A stretch of 64,000 bases of DNA from Adenanthera pavonina. Its lineage: Eukaryota > Streptophyta > Magnoliopsida > Fabales > Fabaceae. The first letter of the stretch is position 1, and each line of letters opens with the position of its first letter. A program made the position numbers and the translations under genes. The stretch is taken from the NCBI GenBank assembly GCA_026686845.1, contig JAIVEN010000016.1, positions 32,770,001-32,834,000 on the forward strand, in the 5' to 3' direction. Below, one piece after another: positions 1 to 12,774 of this stretch. The notes below the pieces were generated by a model that saw only the letters and a program-made list of their open reading frames with translations, was not told where the DNA came from and searched no databases.

Positions 1-502
1 TATACACTTGGCAACTAAAAAATGACATTGATCAAACTTCATTCTTGCTAGTTGTATCAAAAGAGGGACTTAGCACACTCTCTCCACAATCAAAGGACAC
101 TAAGCCTCAGGTTGCTACCTTGGTGTGGTACTGGAGCTGTCACTTGAAACATGAGTGAACAAACCAAGTAAGATATTTATTTTGGTAACTAGGAATAATC
201 CAAAGTTAATAGACTAGTAATAACAATCCATATACAAAGTGGACTAAGAATATTAGCAATATTTCAACCATAATCTTCCCAAGTTTGAAAATTTCATCAT
301 GTACAACTTTGCATGCAATAATGGGAAGGACACAACCAAGAGCTTTGTCTTCCTTTAGGAGTCAGAACACAACCATGAGGTCCACCTACTTTTTATATCA
401 CAAGGACACAATTATAAGGTCCACAAAGTGGGAAGGACACAACTAAAAAGTTTGTCTCTATTTAGAAGTCAGGACACAACTAAGAGTCCTAAGAGCCCTC
501 TT
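1..502. repeat. Degenerate short repeats (AGGACACAAC / AGGTCCAC motifs)
   Basis: Between about 325 and 490 a degenerate unit recurs, built on 'GGACACAAC', 'AGTCAGGACACAAC' and 'AGGTCCAC'. The same unit reappears at about 1395-1470, on the other side of the element at 503-1382. The repeat tract was therefore probably continuous before that insertion. No coding frame of substance is present. Confidence 0.5.
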
Positions 503-1382
503 TGAGATAAGGATCGTGCAGCTCAAGGAAAGATGAACAGAACACAAGAATAACAAAGAACAACAATGCACAAAAACTGAAAAATAAAGTCAATGAAAAG
601 AAGAAGACTGAAACAAAAATGTTGGTCGAAGGAAATAGATTTCAAGAGAACCTGTCTCTTGAATCCCAACTCTAGGATGCCACAAGGATCACCACTCCTT
701 GATAAGTCCTCATTCTTTTTGGCACTCAAAGATGAGCAAGAAAGAACTCACTGAACAACAACAATGTTGCTGAAAAGAAACTCATTCATTCATATTGTGG
801 TTTGTAAGAGTACAAGAGGTGCATATTTATAGGCAAATATTAACCCACAAACTAACTCTAGTTTAGCCCACAAACCTAACCTTATTAATGCTCATTAATA
901 AAAAGGAAACCCTAAGTAACAAGGAGCATTTAGTTCTAATTTTGAATTTGAAAAAGTTGGCTCCTCTTTAATGCATAAAGGAAAACAAATTAGATTTATG
1001 ATTGTGTGTTCTTTATTCAAAAAGGAAACAAATTAACTAAAATAATCTTTAAAAATGTCACTTTTAGTGAGCACATGAGAAACACATGGATTTTAAGTGA
1101 ATTCTCCTTGTTGGGCTTTCTCCAAGTTGGGTTCTTTGACTATAATTTGACTCCACATTTTTAGCTTGCCTTTTTCTTTGTTTTGGGCCTTAAAATTATT
1201 GAAATACAATGGTTCCATGTTAATCATGTTTTGGATCACCCCATTCATGGCTTGCTTCATGGCTTTTGTTCTAGCTCTAATCATTGGTCCTCCAATGCCT
1301 TGAAGTAGGCCCTGAATTTGTCTATGGTCCATTTTTTCTCTTAGCTTGCCCTCATCATCAAATGCTTCACGCCTTTATCATA
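503..1382 (-). mobile_element. Solo-LTR-like gypsy element carrying a pol-like peptide (copy 1)
   Basis: Read on the minus strand, this element runs from a TG near 1380 to ...ATCTCA at 503. It includes a pol-like coding tail, a TATA-like TATAAATA near 830 and a downstream leader-like segment. It is homologous along its length to 41968-43030 on the plus strand: both share the GG-PM-R motif region, the 'GACTTATCAAGGA' block and the CTTGTGGCATC block. The two copies begin and end at about the same points, so this looks like a defined unit rather than random truncation. The flanks CTCTT (498-502) and CTCTA (1383-1387) form an imperfect 5-bp target duplication. The exact left end of the LTR is uncertain. 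Confidence 0.5.
1093..1332 (-). pseudogene. Gypsy pol C-terminal-like peptide, 79 codons
   Basis: The open frame contains GGPMIRARTKAMKQAMNG, which resembles the 'GPMTRARAK-MKEAL' tail found at the end of many plant Ty3/gypsy polyproteins. The frame also stays open upstream of the first Met for about 15 codons (ending ...KLREK). It lies inside the element at 503-1382, close to that element's 5' end. The homologous stretch at 42055-42200 has the same motif but with stop codons. A separate function is not supported. Confidence 0.45.
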
Positions 1383-2094
1383 CTCTATCATAAGAGGTCC
1401 ACATACTTTTGATCAAAATGACACAACTACAAGGTCCAAAAAATGGTAAGTACAAAACCAAGAGGTCCACATTCAGATATATCCAATACCCAATTAGTTC
1501 ACAGCTTAGTGGCCAGAGATTGTTACTATATGAGCATATGATGGTGGAAGTGTTGTATAATTTTTAATTAATATTTGTATTTGTAATATAAAAGTATTGA
1601 AATGTCCTTCTATTTTTTTTTCTAAATTATCTACAGAAACCTAACACACCCATTAGAGCCACCGTAAGATACGAACACCATTGGCGAATTCAGTTAACAA
1701 TCTTTGGCCAATACATAAATTGAATGATGAAACAATAATCCAAAAATCAAAGCCAATCCAAAAATCATACTTCTAAGTAGCAATCCAAATCAAGAAACTT
1801 GAACATTTTCGCACAAGAAAAAGAAAAAAAAATCAAAGTGATGTCTAGGCAAGGTTGAATGATTATTATCCATGGCTTCCCATGTTTCGCAACAGCCCAT
1901 ATCAATAGCCCAGAAATCATGAGAACCATCAGAAATCATCCATGGCTTCCCGTGTTCCTTCATAAATCATCCATCTTTTGCAACCCACCCAAAAATTGCT
2001 TTGAAGAACTGTAGAAATCACAAGAATATAGAAATCTTCTCTCATAGCTGTCATTGCATTGCACCCAGAAATCCATTTTTGAACCACGCCGTCG
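1383..2094. other. Unassigned intergenic stretch
   Basis: Apart from the repeat fragments at 1395-1470, I see no gene. A short phrase, 'ATCCATGGCTTCCC(A/G)TGTT', occurs twice (about 1869 and 1938) in an imperfect direct repeat of about 70 bp. Confidence 0.4.
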
Positions 2095-2566
2095 ATAATG
2101 AAAGTTGATAGATCTACAGATCTGGCATTAAGGGAAGCAAGCCTCACCACCGCTAATCAAGTTGGCGTCTTCTTCCTTGCCTTCGCCATCATCAAGAAGT
2201 GTCATCGTTCACTTTGTCTTTGTTGTTGTCAATCAACCTTGCCATTGATTTCAACTCTAGACATCAATGTCAGTTTTGAGACCTTGGGGACGAAGTATCA
2301 TTGCATAGGGTTGAAAAATAGGAAGGACAAAATGGTCAATATGATAATTAGCTGAAGGCAATGTAGTCAGAGAAAACGGAGTTTTGTGGAAATAGGGGAC
2401 TTCCATTGTGATAGGGAAGGAACCCACTTCCTTCAAATTTAGTGGAAGTTGCTTCCTTAGAATCCAACTTATAACATACCAAACAAGCTCCAACCTTGAT
2501 TCCATTTCTGATTCCATTTTCGATTCCATTTCCATCTTAATCAATTCTAGCATACTAAAGGAGGCA
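2095..2566 (-). mobile_element. MITE-like remnant related to the element at 62650-63692
   Basis: Read on the minus strand from 2566, it begins TGCCTCCTTTAGTATGC and continues into GGAAATGGAA-type subterminal repeats, a 'TTCCACTT' region and 'TTGACCATTTTGTCCTTCC'. The same order is seen at the left end of the element at 62650 (TGCTCCATTTGGTTTGC, GGAAATGGAAGTGG, GACCATTTTGCCCCTCC). The other terminal repeat could not be found, so it is probably truncated. The minus-strand open frame at 2257-2553 comes from the repeats and is not a gene. Confidence 0.4.
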
Positions 2567-2800
2567 TAAATGTTTAGCTATAACCTTTCAATCATTACAT
2601 ACATATTTTTAGACCTATCACATTTTCCTTACATGGAGCAGAGTACATGTATACAGACATTTGTACATAAGCCAATAATACAATATCACTACATTTTCCA
2701 TAAATTTCAGAATTTGTATTAGAGAAATAAATTGGTAAGGAATAAGATATCCTTGATTACCTTCCAACCATGCATAATGATTGCAATGACTTAGGAATTT

Positions 2801-3042
2801 GTGAGATAAACATCCTTGAATACCAAATAGGTTACAAAGTAAAGCATGGTTATAATAAGCCAAAATTTTCATGATTTCAATGATTACATAATCTTGTGGG
2901 CATGATAATACCTAAGTCATTGTGAGATAAACATCCTTTAATACCAAATAAGTTACAAAGTAAAGCATGGTTATAATAAGCCAAAATTTTCAAGGTTTCA
3001 ATGATTACATAATCTTGTGGGCATGATAATACTATACTTAAC
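2801..3042. repeat. 121-bp tandem duplication
   Basis: Two nearly identical copies, starting at 2801 and 2922, share 'GTGAGATAAACATCCTT', 'GGTTATAATAAGCC' and 'CTTGTGGGCATGATAATAC'. They differ by only a few substitutions, so the duplication is recent. No coding frame spans it convincingly. Confidence 0.85.
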
Positions 3043-3342
3043 CACTTACCAGGGACTCCTCACGACTCCAATGGGCCTTCATCATAAGTACAAGACCATC
3101 ATAGAGTGTCTAAGTATGCCAAAATGGTCCACAACTATCTTATCCAAGCCTTCTATAACTTCACAAATGATGATTCCATGGTAAAAATCAACAACATACA
3201 ATATTTCAAGTTAGCTTTTATATCTCTAAATTAATTCCAAGGCACATAGAACTTGTTATATCGTTCATTTAGTAGAAAGAGAAGCCTCTAACAAAGATTT
3301 TCAACATGAGCTCCCCACAGATTTGAATTTCCCTGTTGTCAC
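3043..3342. other. Unassigned spacer
   Basis: I see nothing coding in this AT-rich spacer between the tandem duplication and the solo LTR that begins at 3343. Confidence 0.4.
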
Positions 3343-5755
3343 TGTAACACCCCTTATGTTATCTTTTTTTTTTTTTGGTATTGTGTTTAGGATCGGAGAA
3401 AACAGGGTAGAGGAAGGCTCACGTGGAGTCTGGAATAGCTCCACGCCACAGTGAGAAGCAGGCTCGTCACGGCGAGAACCATTCCAGTGGCGTTGTTTCA
3501 GCTGGAACTGGTGGAGCTGCGGTGAGGTATGTTGAGGCCGCGGCAAGGATAGGGATTTTTGTTTAAATCTGGATCATTTCGGATGATCGGGAAAGAAAGA
3601 AACGGAGGAAAATAGAGGAGCTCAGCTAGGGTTCACCATTTTCGGCCATTGGGAGTGATTTTCAGACCTCAAGAGCTTGGATTCAAGTTGGTAAGTGGTT
3701 TCTACTCCTCCCTCTCCATTTTGTTCGGTTGAAGTTAGGGTTTTTGGGTTTTGAGGTTGGATTTCTGGTTTGGGATGAAATCTACCGATTGAAATGGATG
3801 AAATGAGGTTAAGGAAGTGTGTTTTGATGTTCTTGTTGTTTGGATGTGAGTTTTGAAGGGATTATATGTGTTTAGAGCTTAACCCTAGGTTGTTTTCAAT
3901 TTAGGCCCTTGGGAATCCGAAGTGTATGTGGTTGAGTAGTGTTTGAATAGTCCCTAAGAGCTTAATGATGCATGAAAGGGGTGTTGGAACCTTGGGTTAG
4001 GCCTAAAGTGGTTAAATTGTGATATTTGGATATTTGGTATATGTGGTTAATTGAAATATTATGGCATTGTGAAGGTTGTTGGTTAACCGAGAGGGGGTTC
4101 ACATGTGTTGGACAATCTGAGAAGTTCATGGAACTCATGTGTGTGATATTGACAACTTGAGGTAACTGGGTGTTTGTTTGTTTATTTGTATTGTATTGTA
4201 TAATAGTATGTATATTTGTGTATATATGCATGTTTCTTTCATACCACGATATAGATATGTTTGTGTGTACTGTTTTCTATGTATTGTGGTATGTACACAG
4301 CTAGATGATGATTATGATGATTACGATGATGATTATGATGATGATATTGACATGACATGGTATGATGCATGCATGACATTGTGATATGATGATGATGATT
4401 ATATGATGATACATGTGCATCACCACATAATATTGTGAGATTGTGATATATGGTGGATTGAGTGGTGATGATGATACGATATGATATATGATGATATGAG
4501 ATATGACTAGGGAGGATAAGGATGGTCACTAAATCCTCCCCTATGGCTAGGGGAGCCAGGCGGCAGTGGATTGCATCTTTCCTAAATCACCACCAATTCG
4601 AGGTGGTTTAGGGGAAGGAGAGCCACGATCCGAGCTCTAGTGTAACCTTTGGCAAGGTTGCATTAGTGTAAGGTGAGCTTGGTAATGTCCCGGAATTGGT
4701 CTTCATCGATTGTTGGAAGGGAGTTACCTATATGAGATGTCCTATTATGACGATAGCTCGTGGTTCTAGCTGTGTGCGAGAGAGACATGTATATCATTCA
4801 TTTCACATTGCATACATGAGTTGCATGAGATATATGTATATATATGTGTGTGGTTGTCCCCAGTTACTGAGACATTTGTCTCACACCCCTCTCCCATGAA
4901 CTAACCTTTCAGATGACGGTTCTGGCACTAGTCCTGAGAAGTCGAAGGAGTAGCAGGGGACGTGAGAATACTATGTCTATATAGTTTATGTGTATTTTGG
5001 GATGATGTATCATGTGTCAAGTAGGATAGAATGGTTTGTACTGGATATGTGACATTGTAAGGATTGTTATGGTTGTATGTATGTGTTATGTGTGATGAAA
5101 GCTGGATTTGGCCTTATTGGTGTGTCTTAGGGCCTGTAGTCTGTTTTATCAAGTAGGGGTTCAAAGGGGTCAAATCTCAGAGGAGTGGCTCCTTTGGGGT
5201 GAAGCCTCTTTAGACAAGTTGGTTTGGGAGTTTTGGACCTATATGAATGGTCTTTGAGTGACCAATTGCCTTTAGTGGCATTTAGAGATTGTTAGCAGTG
5301 AGTTTTAGTCAATAAGTGAGCAAAACAGTGTCAGGGGTCCAAAATCTTCATATAGAGTTGGATTGAGGTAAAAGTTGTGTCTATGGTTAGATTGGAACTA
5401 GATTGACTTGTAGGAGTTGGAATCAAGTCAATCGGAGGTCAAAGCATAAAATTATGTGCGTCGGAAGTTTGCTCAAGAGTATGAAAGTTACTGATATGGA
5501 ATATCAGCATGGGGCGCCAGGGCTCCAAAGTCCAGGCCGCGACGCCAGAGAAGGTAGAAGTGAGGGAGAAACAGAGGAGGCCGGAGCCGCGATAGTATTG
5601 TAGTGGCCGCGGCCCCAGCCTGAATTTTGGTGTTGTTGAGTCCGTTTTTGCTATTCCGAGGTTGTGAGAAGTTGTTTTGAGTTGTTTGGATTGTTTTTGG
5701 TTAAATCTTGAAGTTTTTGGTCAAGTCTAAAGATGAGAGGAGGTGGGCTATTCCA
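3343..5755 (+). mobile_element. Solo LTR, gypsy family R1 (copy 1)
   Basis: The LTR starts TGTAACACCCCTTATG and ends in a decayed GGTGGGCTATTCCA. The second copy, read on the minus strand from about 43693 to 40451, preserves the expected GGTAGGGTGTTACA. Flanks GTCAC (3338-3342) and ATCAC (5756-5760) form a near-perfect 5-bp target duplication, and there is no internal region, so this is a solo LTR of about 2.4 kb. Length and termini fit chromovirus (Tekay/Del) LTRs. It holds an ATG/GAT-rich simple repeat (about 4300-4510) and a stem-loop, TGAGACA-TT-TGTCTCA, at 4868-4883. Open frames inside it are short and not genes. Confidence 0.75.
4300..4510 (+). repeat. ATGATG/GATTATGAT simple-sequence tract in the R1 LTR
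   Basis: A purine/T-rich run of GATGATTATGAT units lies in the middle of the R1 LTR. The inverted copy has the matching CATCATCAT-rich tract at about 41540-41720, so the tract belongs to the LTR family and did not arise locally. The open frames across it, on both strands, are low-complexity artefacts. Confidence 0.7.
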
Positions 5756-7540
5756 ATCACCACTTAGGGTTCACAAATCTCTAATTCCTAACTAGAATCT
5801 TGTAAATATTAATATATTGTAGTATCCATAGCTAAAGAAGGCATTTACCCATTATTTTGATGTAAAATAGTCTCATCTAACAAACCCTGAACTGTAGTTC
5901 AAATTTCAACTCCCATGGTTACCAAAAAAGTGGCATGAAAAATTAAGGAAGAGAAAGGGGAAGGAAAGATAAGGGCTTTACCTCCTTGTACCGACTACTA
6001 GCTAGCTGGAGAACTCCATTGTTGGCAACAACACCTTGAATCTAGCCAAGACATGGCATCTCTCCTCCCCTAGTCACACATTCCTTTCTTTGTTCACCCT
6101 CTCTTGTACAATTTAAAAGATGACCTCTTTCCTTTCTTTTTTTTTTTTAACTTTTTTTTTCTTTTATAAACAGATATATGTTTGTTTATATATGTTTTAT
6201 TTATTTGCCTGACATTAAAGATTTCTATGAGATATTGAGACTCCCTGCAATCTCCTGAGTTCCCATATCCTAATTTCCAAATATATTTAAATATTAATTA
6301 GTTTAGAAAAAATAATTTAATTTCTAATTTTAATTATCATTATATTTTTTCCAAATTACTCAAATTTTTATCAAAAATTTAAGGATGTTGCTCTTGGCAT
6401 ATAACTAACAAAAAAAATTTACCACACCAAGATTAGATGCCCGAGTCTCCATGTTAAATGTGAAAACTACTATAAATGCCAAGACAAAAAAATAAAAAGA
6501 AAAACTTAGTCAGTAAGGTGGAGGAAAAAACTTGAACCTAGTCCAACCTGGGATAAATCAACTCGATTTGAACCCGTTCTAGTCAACCGAGACCAAAACT
6601 TGATACCTACCCAAGGGTCTTTTTTTTTTTTAAATATATATATACGTATATATTTAAACGTTTTATTGTTTCAATAAGAGAGAAAAAACCTAATCCTATC
6701 CCCATTTGTTCTTTCACATCGTCTTGCACATAACCTTCTTTTACTCTGATCAAAACCTAATCTCACCTCATCAATGGTGGCTCTCATTTTTTGTCAGTGA
6801 AGCTCGCAACAACATCTCTCTTTCCTTCCTTGCTCTTCGACTTTGTAGCATCCTTCCCTTGTTCAGTGTCCTAGTGTCGTGTAGTCACCAAAGCTCACAT
6901 GGCTCATGAAGCTTTGGCTCATTGAACATCATAGCTCTCTTTCCTTCCTTGCTCTTCGACTTTGTAGTCCCCTTCTCAAGTTCTCAAATGCTGTGGTGGA
7001 ATCGAAGGTATGGGGTGTGTCATTTGTGGAATTGATTTGCTGCTTTTTTTTTTTTAAAGCTCACAAGCTCTCAAGGACTAGCTCCTACATTAAAACCAAA
7101 TGGGAGTAAGAAATTCAAAATTCTATGGGTTTTTGAAAATGTGAGAGGAATGAGCTTTAGATATAGTATATATAGATTATAGACAGTCACCTAACTCTAC
7201 TCTATTAGTCTAAAAATGAAAACCATGATTGTGTAAGTTCAAATATATGAACTTTTCTTTTAATAATGTTTGGGTCTAGGTGATTCTCACTTTTCGATGA
7301 AATAGAACATGTGAAACTACAATACGTTTACTGATTGATGTGAGCTATCCATGTGGATCTTCCCATTCTTCAAAATTTTGGGGATTTAGGATATGTTATT
7401 TGGTAGTCTAGATTTTCTTAATGCACTTTATCTTCCATTTTTCAATTTGGAGTTTCATTGATTTTATTTGCTTTCTTAATGATCTTACGTTTTATAATTT
7501 AATATTTTTCTCATGATCTATTAAACCAATTAAAACTTAA
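5756..7540. other. Unassigned region with a duplicated 33-bp block
   Basis: No gene is recognised. A 33-bp block, beginning CTCTCTTTCCTTCCTTGCTC and ending CTTTGTAG, occurs twice at 6816-6848 and 6935-6967, 119 bp apart. That hints at a small internal tandem duplication. An AT microsatellite with a self-complementary core (ATATATACGTATATAT) lies near 6640. Short open frames at 6706-7109 have no recognisable domain. Confidence 0.4.
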
Positions 7541-7792
7541 AAATTATTCAAGGCTATTTTTCACAGTTTTATAGTCACATGCACAACAAACTTTCAAAAA
7601 TTATAATTAAATATAGAAAAATTATTTCATAATAGTTCAAATCTCTAAAAATTGTAAAATCATCACTTAGATTCATACATTTTATTGTATAAACTTTACT
7701 ATTCGAGTTTCTATTTGAAATCTGAGTCTTAACTTTGAAAATTCATATTTCATAAAATACATAGTTATGTCTGCATACTTAGTGTAACACTT
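7541..7792 (-). mobile_element. Fragment of a gypsy LTR 3' region
   Basis: Phrases such as 'GAAAAATTATTTCATAATAG' and 'TTCAAATCTCTAAAAATTG' match the 3' part of the LTR that begins at 7793 and of other LTRs in the window. It is a short, diverged piece abutting the next LTR. Confidence 0.35.
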
Positions 7793-10660
7793 TACTTTTA
7801 GACTCATTTTTCATGAATTAGACTCATTTTAAGTCTGATTATACTTGATCCTAAGTTTGAATCACATAAGAATGAAAATCAGAATTTCCAAAATTTTTGG
7901 TTACTGTTCATATGGTAATTTCCACTTTGCTGACTGAATTTTGAAAATTCATAACTAATTCTAGAAAAATTATTTCATAGTGATTCAAGTCTCTAATAAT
8001 AGATAAAGACCTTATATACATGGCAAAAATATGAAATAGAGAATTCTATTGACCAATTTATACATTTTATTTCTCAAACATTTACTATATATTTGGTCAT
8101 TTTCTCTTCCCCAGGATTTTAGCCTTATATTTAAAAATTCATATCTCATAATATCCTAATCCAAATCATACATTCTTTGTGTAATATGAAATTCCTATGA
8201 GTATACTTTCTAGAAATATTTTTCTTGTCATTTATTCAACTTGTATAGGGCATAACATTAACTTAACTATTATGGGTCAGAACACCACCTCTACTGGAAC
8301 AATTTTAAGAGAAATTATATAACTCCTTCTTTATAGCTCCAAAAGCTTTCAAACTAGTGAAATTTGTTTCTTAAGACTTTGAGCTTTCCATAAATTCAAA
8401 TCAATAAATTTTTGGAGCTATACACAATTTTATAGTGCCTTTTGAAAAATCCAATGTTCATGGTGTAAGTTCTAGTTTTTCCAGTACTGTCCAGTTTTGA
8501 ATGCTAATTTCAAAAATTCACCATAAATTGTAAAATTATCCAATTTAGGTGTTCTTTAGATTTGTAAAAAGGTCATTATATCTAATTTTTAGGAATATAT
8601 AACACTCATACATTATACCCTATTTCATATAAACAGTACCTTTGTTATTCTCAGAGTGTTCCTAATTGAGCATTTCCATTCTTATCTTGGCAAAATGAGC
8701 TTCATAACATGATTACATCATCATTCCTTGTACCAAATCCATACATATCACTCAATAATACTCAAAGGGATATAGTTACAGAAATACAAGACTCATGAAT
8801 TCTCATATAATTTTATACATGGTGCCATAACAATACCATAAAATACCCACAATTCACATAATTATCATGCTTCTTCAATCTTCTTGCCTTCTTCCTTGGT
8901 TATTTCCATGTCCTTTCCCTAACATGGTTAGTGTTTGGAATGGTGAGATTATGGAATCTCAGTACCAAGTTATATGTCATGCAATTACATTATCATATAT
9001 GCATAAAAACTTAAATCATAGCAATTCACCCATTCAAGCATATAATAAGTCATAATGGTTCATAAAAATTTTAGCATGGTCTCTCTTTATTAAATGGATA
9101 TCCAAGGGTTGGGACCCTTTCATAAAAACAACCAAACCAATCTCACAACATCATAACAACAATATGGCAATGGGATTATAACATAGAAACCAGATACAAT
9201 AACATAAAGCAAGAAATAGACTACACTACCATTATTGCTTTCCTTTGCCTTCCAACTTGATTCCAATGCTCCCACTCTCTTCTCCTTTTAGTTGTACTTC
9301 TTCCAAACACTTCCTTAAGCTTCCTTGGACCTAAACATAACACCAATGAAGCATATAAGCCACTGGTTCTTGGTCCAACTTCACACAATGATCACTAAAC
9401 CCTTAAATTTTCTCTTTGCTTTCTTCTTGGTTTTTCTTTGAACCAATGGTTGTTCTTAAGGTTTTGGGACATGGGGAACTCATTTTTGAGGTTAAAATTT
9501 TGAAATTCCATCTCTATTTATAACCCTAGTCTGACCGAAATCAAGCATAAAATGGAGGAAAATATTTAGCTTCCTATACTTCAAACCACTTGCATAATCA
9601 TGCTTCTAGTCTCTTATTTATGCCTTTTCCTATGTTTATTTTACCATAGCTCAACTTTCTCTCTCAACCTCATCCATGGCTGAAACTTAAGGTGAGAGAG
9701 GAAAGGAAAAGACTCCATGAACAGTCACTAAAAGCTTGAGAAGGCAAGATAAGGATAGTAGAAACTTACCTTCTAATTCTAGTCTTCATGCTTGCTCCTT
9801 TGCTATCTTGTTTCTCTCTTCATTTCTCCTCTCTTCTTGCACGTTCTTGGTTGCCTTGCTTTCTCATTTTTAGACCACTCTTTCCCTCTTTCCCAAGTGT
9901 AAATGTTGGTCAAGAGAGAAGGCAAGGAGGAGACAATGATAAAAGTATGATCCAATTATCTTATGCCATCCTTTCCATTTTTTTTTCCAAATACTTCTTA
10001 AAGAAGTATTCATAAAATCAATTAACTAATGGCATTTTCCTCACGTGGGCAGCAGCTGAACCCGTCTGAAATGGGAGTGAAAAGAGTGATTAAATGGCTT
10101 AATTAACTTGTTAATTACTCACTTAATCACAATTACTTTTTGGGACAAAAAGCAAGCATTCTTTGAGAAGTTATCTTATTCAAAAATCAATTAAGCAAAT
10201 TCCCTCTATGTCCCCAAGCTGCTGCATGCCTTGTGCCTCATTCTTGGCCAAAAATTGCTTGAATAATTTTTATGGACCAAAATATCTTTTACCGATTAAA
10301 TTTACCCGTACCAATTGAGTATTTTTACCAAAATTGTCATTAAATTGGTACAGGATTATCCAACAATTACTTTTGATCCAAAATCATTATCTAGACCCAA
10401 AATATATTTTATTAAGGTTCAATAATTTCTCTTGAATTAATACTGCCTCTTCCTGCAGTCCAAATTGACTTTTATCGGGTAAAATATTAATATTGAATCA
10501 TAATCACCCAATAAATATTATTTTAACCTTAATAAATTTCATACTATATTTCATTGGGTCTAACTCATTGAGAGCTTCATTTTGACTATAATTTTTCATA
10601 TTTACAAAAATGCCCTTGACCTAGGACAAATTTATAATTCTTGAAACTTTCGGGTCCTTT
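7793..10660 (-). mobile_element. Gypsy LTR, minus strand, 5'-truncated
   Basis: The left end, TGTAACACTTTACTTTTAGAC, is the reverse complement of the LTR 3' terminus. Typical family landmarks follow in reverse order: a stem-loop TGAGATT-ATGG-AATCTCA at 8944-8961, 'GGATATCCAAGGGTTGGGACCC' near 9090, and near 10540-10660 the block 'TTCATTTTGACTATAATTTTTC' then 'CTTTCGGGTCCTTTTTCATAAT'. Homology stops at about 10660, so the first few hundred bp of the LTR are missing. The near-terminal block corresponds to the LTR-derived part of the tandem units at 51-64 kb. No target duplication can be found because one end is lost. Confidence 0.65.
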
Positions 10661-12774
10661 TTCATAATATTTTGATGTATATAAGATTGCAAGCTAATCA
10701 ATGCAAGGACAAAGAGCACACCAGAAACTGTATACTATATGGCAGTAGATGAATACAATGAGCGCTATTCTGGATGTCCAATTTCAATTCAAGAAATTGT
10801 GATTTAGAGTTGATTAAATTCTTTTAGTTAGTGAAGTCGTATTTGAAGTTTTAGTTGCACTTAGACTTAGATATAAATGAGAGCCTCTTTGCTTAGTTGT
10901 ATTTAAGATTTTAATTATTGATTTGAGTTATAATTTCAGTAAATTTCTTTTCTCCCTTATACTCTTCTACTATTTTCCCTCCTATTTTGTTTATCTTTCT
11001 CCCTTAAGTTCTTCCTTTTTTTCTCTTTTTCATATCTAGATAATCCCATGATAATTAATATTATTTATCTTTATTATTAGAATTTTAAATAAAGTTATTT
11101 TATTAGAATATTTAGATTTAATTTAGTTTATTTTTAATTTATTAAGATTTGAATTTTGTATTTTATTTAATTGTTGGACTTAGTTATTTAAATGAGGATT
11201 TACCTTTGTTTAGATTTAAGATATTTTGAAAAGAGTTATCTTATCTTAGAATTCTAATAAGGTTAGGATTTGAGCTATATACATAAGAGTTTCTCTACTC
11301 AGTTCCAGTGAATTTTCTCTCTCCCTTATACTCTTGTATTATTCTCCTTCCTATTTTCTTTATCTCACTCCCTTAAATTCATCATTTTCTCTATCCTTTT
11401 TTGTCTACTTCCTATCTTTCTACACTTCCCCTCTCCCTTGATCACATCATGTTCATGGAAATTCATAACAGGCGTAATCTATCTCACCTATTTTTTTCCC
11501 TATAGTTTTTAATAACTAGGCTGAATGGAAATATCAAATATTATAGAAATTGATTTTCTGGACTTTTTAAAACTTAACAAAACTAACATGTCAAATCCAA
11601 ATTTTCACCTTGGCTATGGTACAGCCACCACTAACCTTCTAATGTGTTAAATAACAAGGTCAACAATAATTGAACATATTTTTTAAAATAAAAAGACCAT
11701 GCTAATAATTAAAATACTATATTCATATGTCTAGGACAAATATACAACAACAGGAAATTCAGCTTTAAGTCATTTTTTCTTTCACAAATTGAACAACTAA
11801 ACTTATGGTTAATGTTAACTCATACAACTTTGGCAAAGTATATGATAATACTTCATTGTTTTGATAGGCGAATTGGGATGTAAAGTTTTAATCGGACTCT
11901 GATGTAACGAAGATCAAGCCAAGGAAAGTTGATAATGGAAATCATATCTTTGGGCTACTCCTTTTTTCTTTTTTAAATTAACAGGAAATGAGGTCAAAAT
12001 AATCCATATTGTTTGAGGTAGAAGCAATAGGCCCATCAGATGGAAATATATTTGATTTTCACCTTGTAGTCTATAAGATTTTGTTCCACTTGCATATATA
12101 AAGGTAAATATATATGTACGTACCATCAGTGGAAAGCAATTAAGTTGTGTAAGCCCAATAATTATTATTTCATTTTACTTTTTTTTAGAAACTTAGCAAA
12201 ATGAACATCTCAAAATGAAAATCATCTGGGTTTTGTTACAAGCAAAATTAAGCCTCTAATTTCTCAAATACCAAGGTCGTCCATAATAGTTCATTTTATT
12301 TTAGTCATAATTAAAATACTATATCCATATCACACAATCTTAATCCGATTGAAGACATGTCTGAAAAATCAAGTATAAAGCTGTATCTCAAAAATATGAT
12401 TATTGATTTTATTTTAACCATATTTTAATCATGCATTGTTAATAACACACCGTTTTGTTTATATTAAAAAACTAAAATGTAAATTAAAAAATTATAAACT
12501 ATTAAATCCATTAAAGATGACATTTAATGCAAAACAGTAGTTATCATTGCTACAGGTTGGATAGCCCCATATTTTTGCTCTAGCTATCCATTCACTCTGC
12601 TGAATACATCACTGTTCCTCCATTAATATGAGCACTAACAATTGATAATCTTCGTAATATTTGTGTATCGTTGTTTTTGTGTTTTTTCCAATAATACAAC
12701 AAACATATCAAATCAAGTAGAGGGAAACAAAATTTCTATTTCTATTCATCATTTTTTTTTAGCTGCGTGTTATC
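10661..12774. other. Unassigned AT-rich region with diverged direct repeats
   Basis: Two blocks of about 80 bp at 10935-11013 and 11303-11382 share 'TTCTCCCTTATACTCTT' and 'CCTATTTT-TTTATCT--CTCCCTTAA'. They could be the ends of a small LTR-type or TRIM-like element about 370 bp apart, or a local duplication. A weaker resemblance links about 11560-11720 with about 12180-12340. I see no gene. Confidence 0.35.

Noticed and set aside
2257..2553. 98-codon minus-strand frame starting MLELIKMEMESKMESEMES
   Set aside because: The N-terminal repeats come from MITE subterminal GGAAATGGAATC repeats. There is no domain and no conservation with the relative at 62650.
4178..4529. Open frames rich in D/Y (plus strand) and H/S/Y (minus strand) that look like metal-binding proteins
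   Set aside because: They are translations of the GATGATTATGAT simple repeat inside the R1 LTR, with the complementary tract in the inverted copy at 41.5-41.7 kb.
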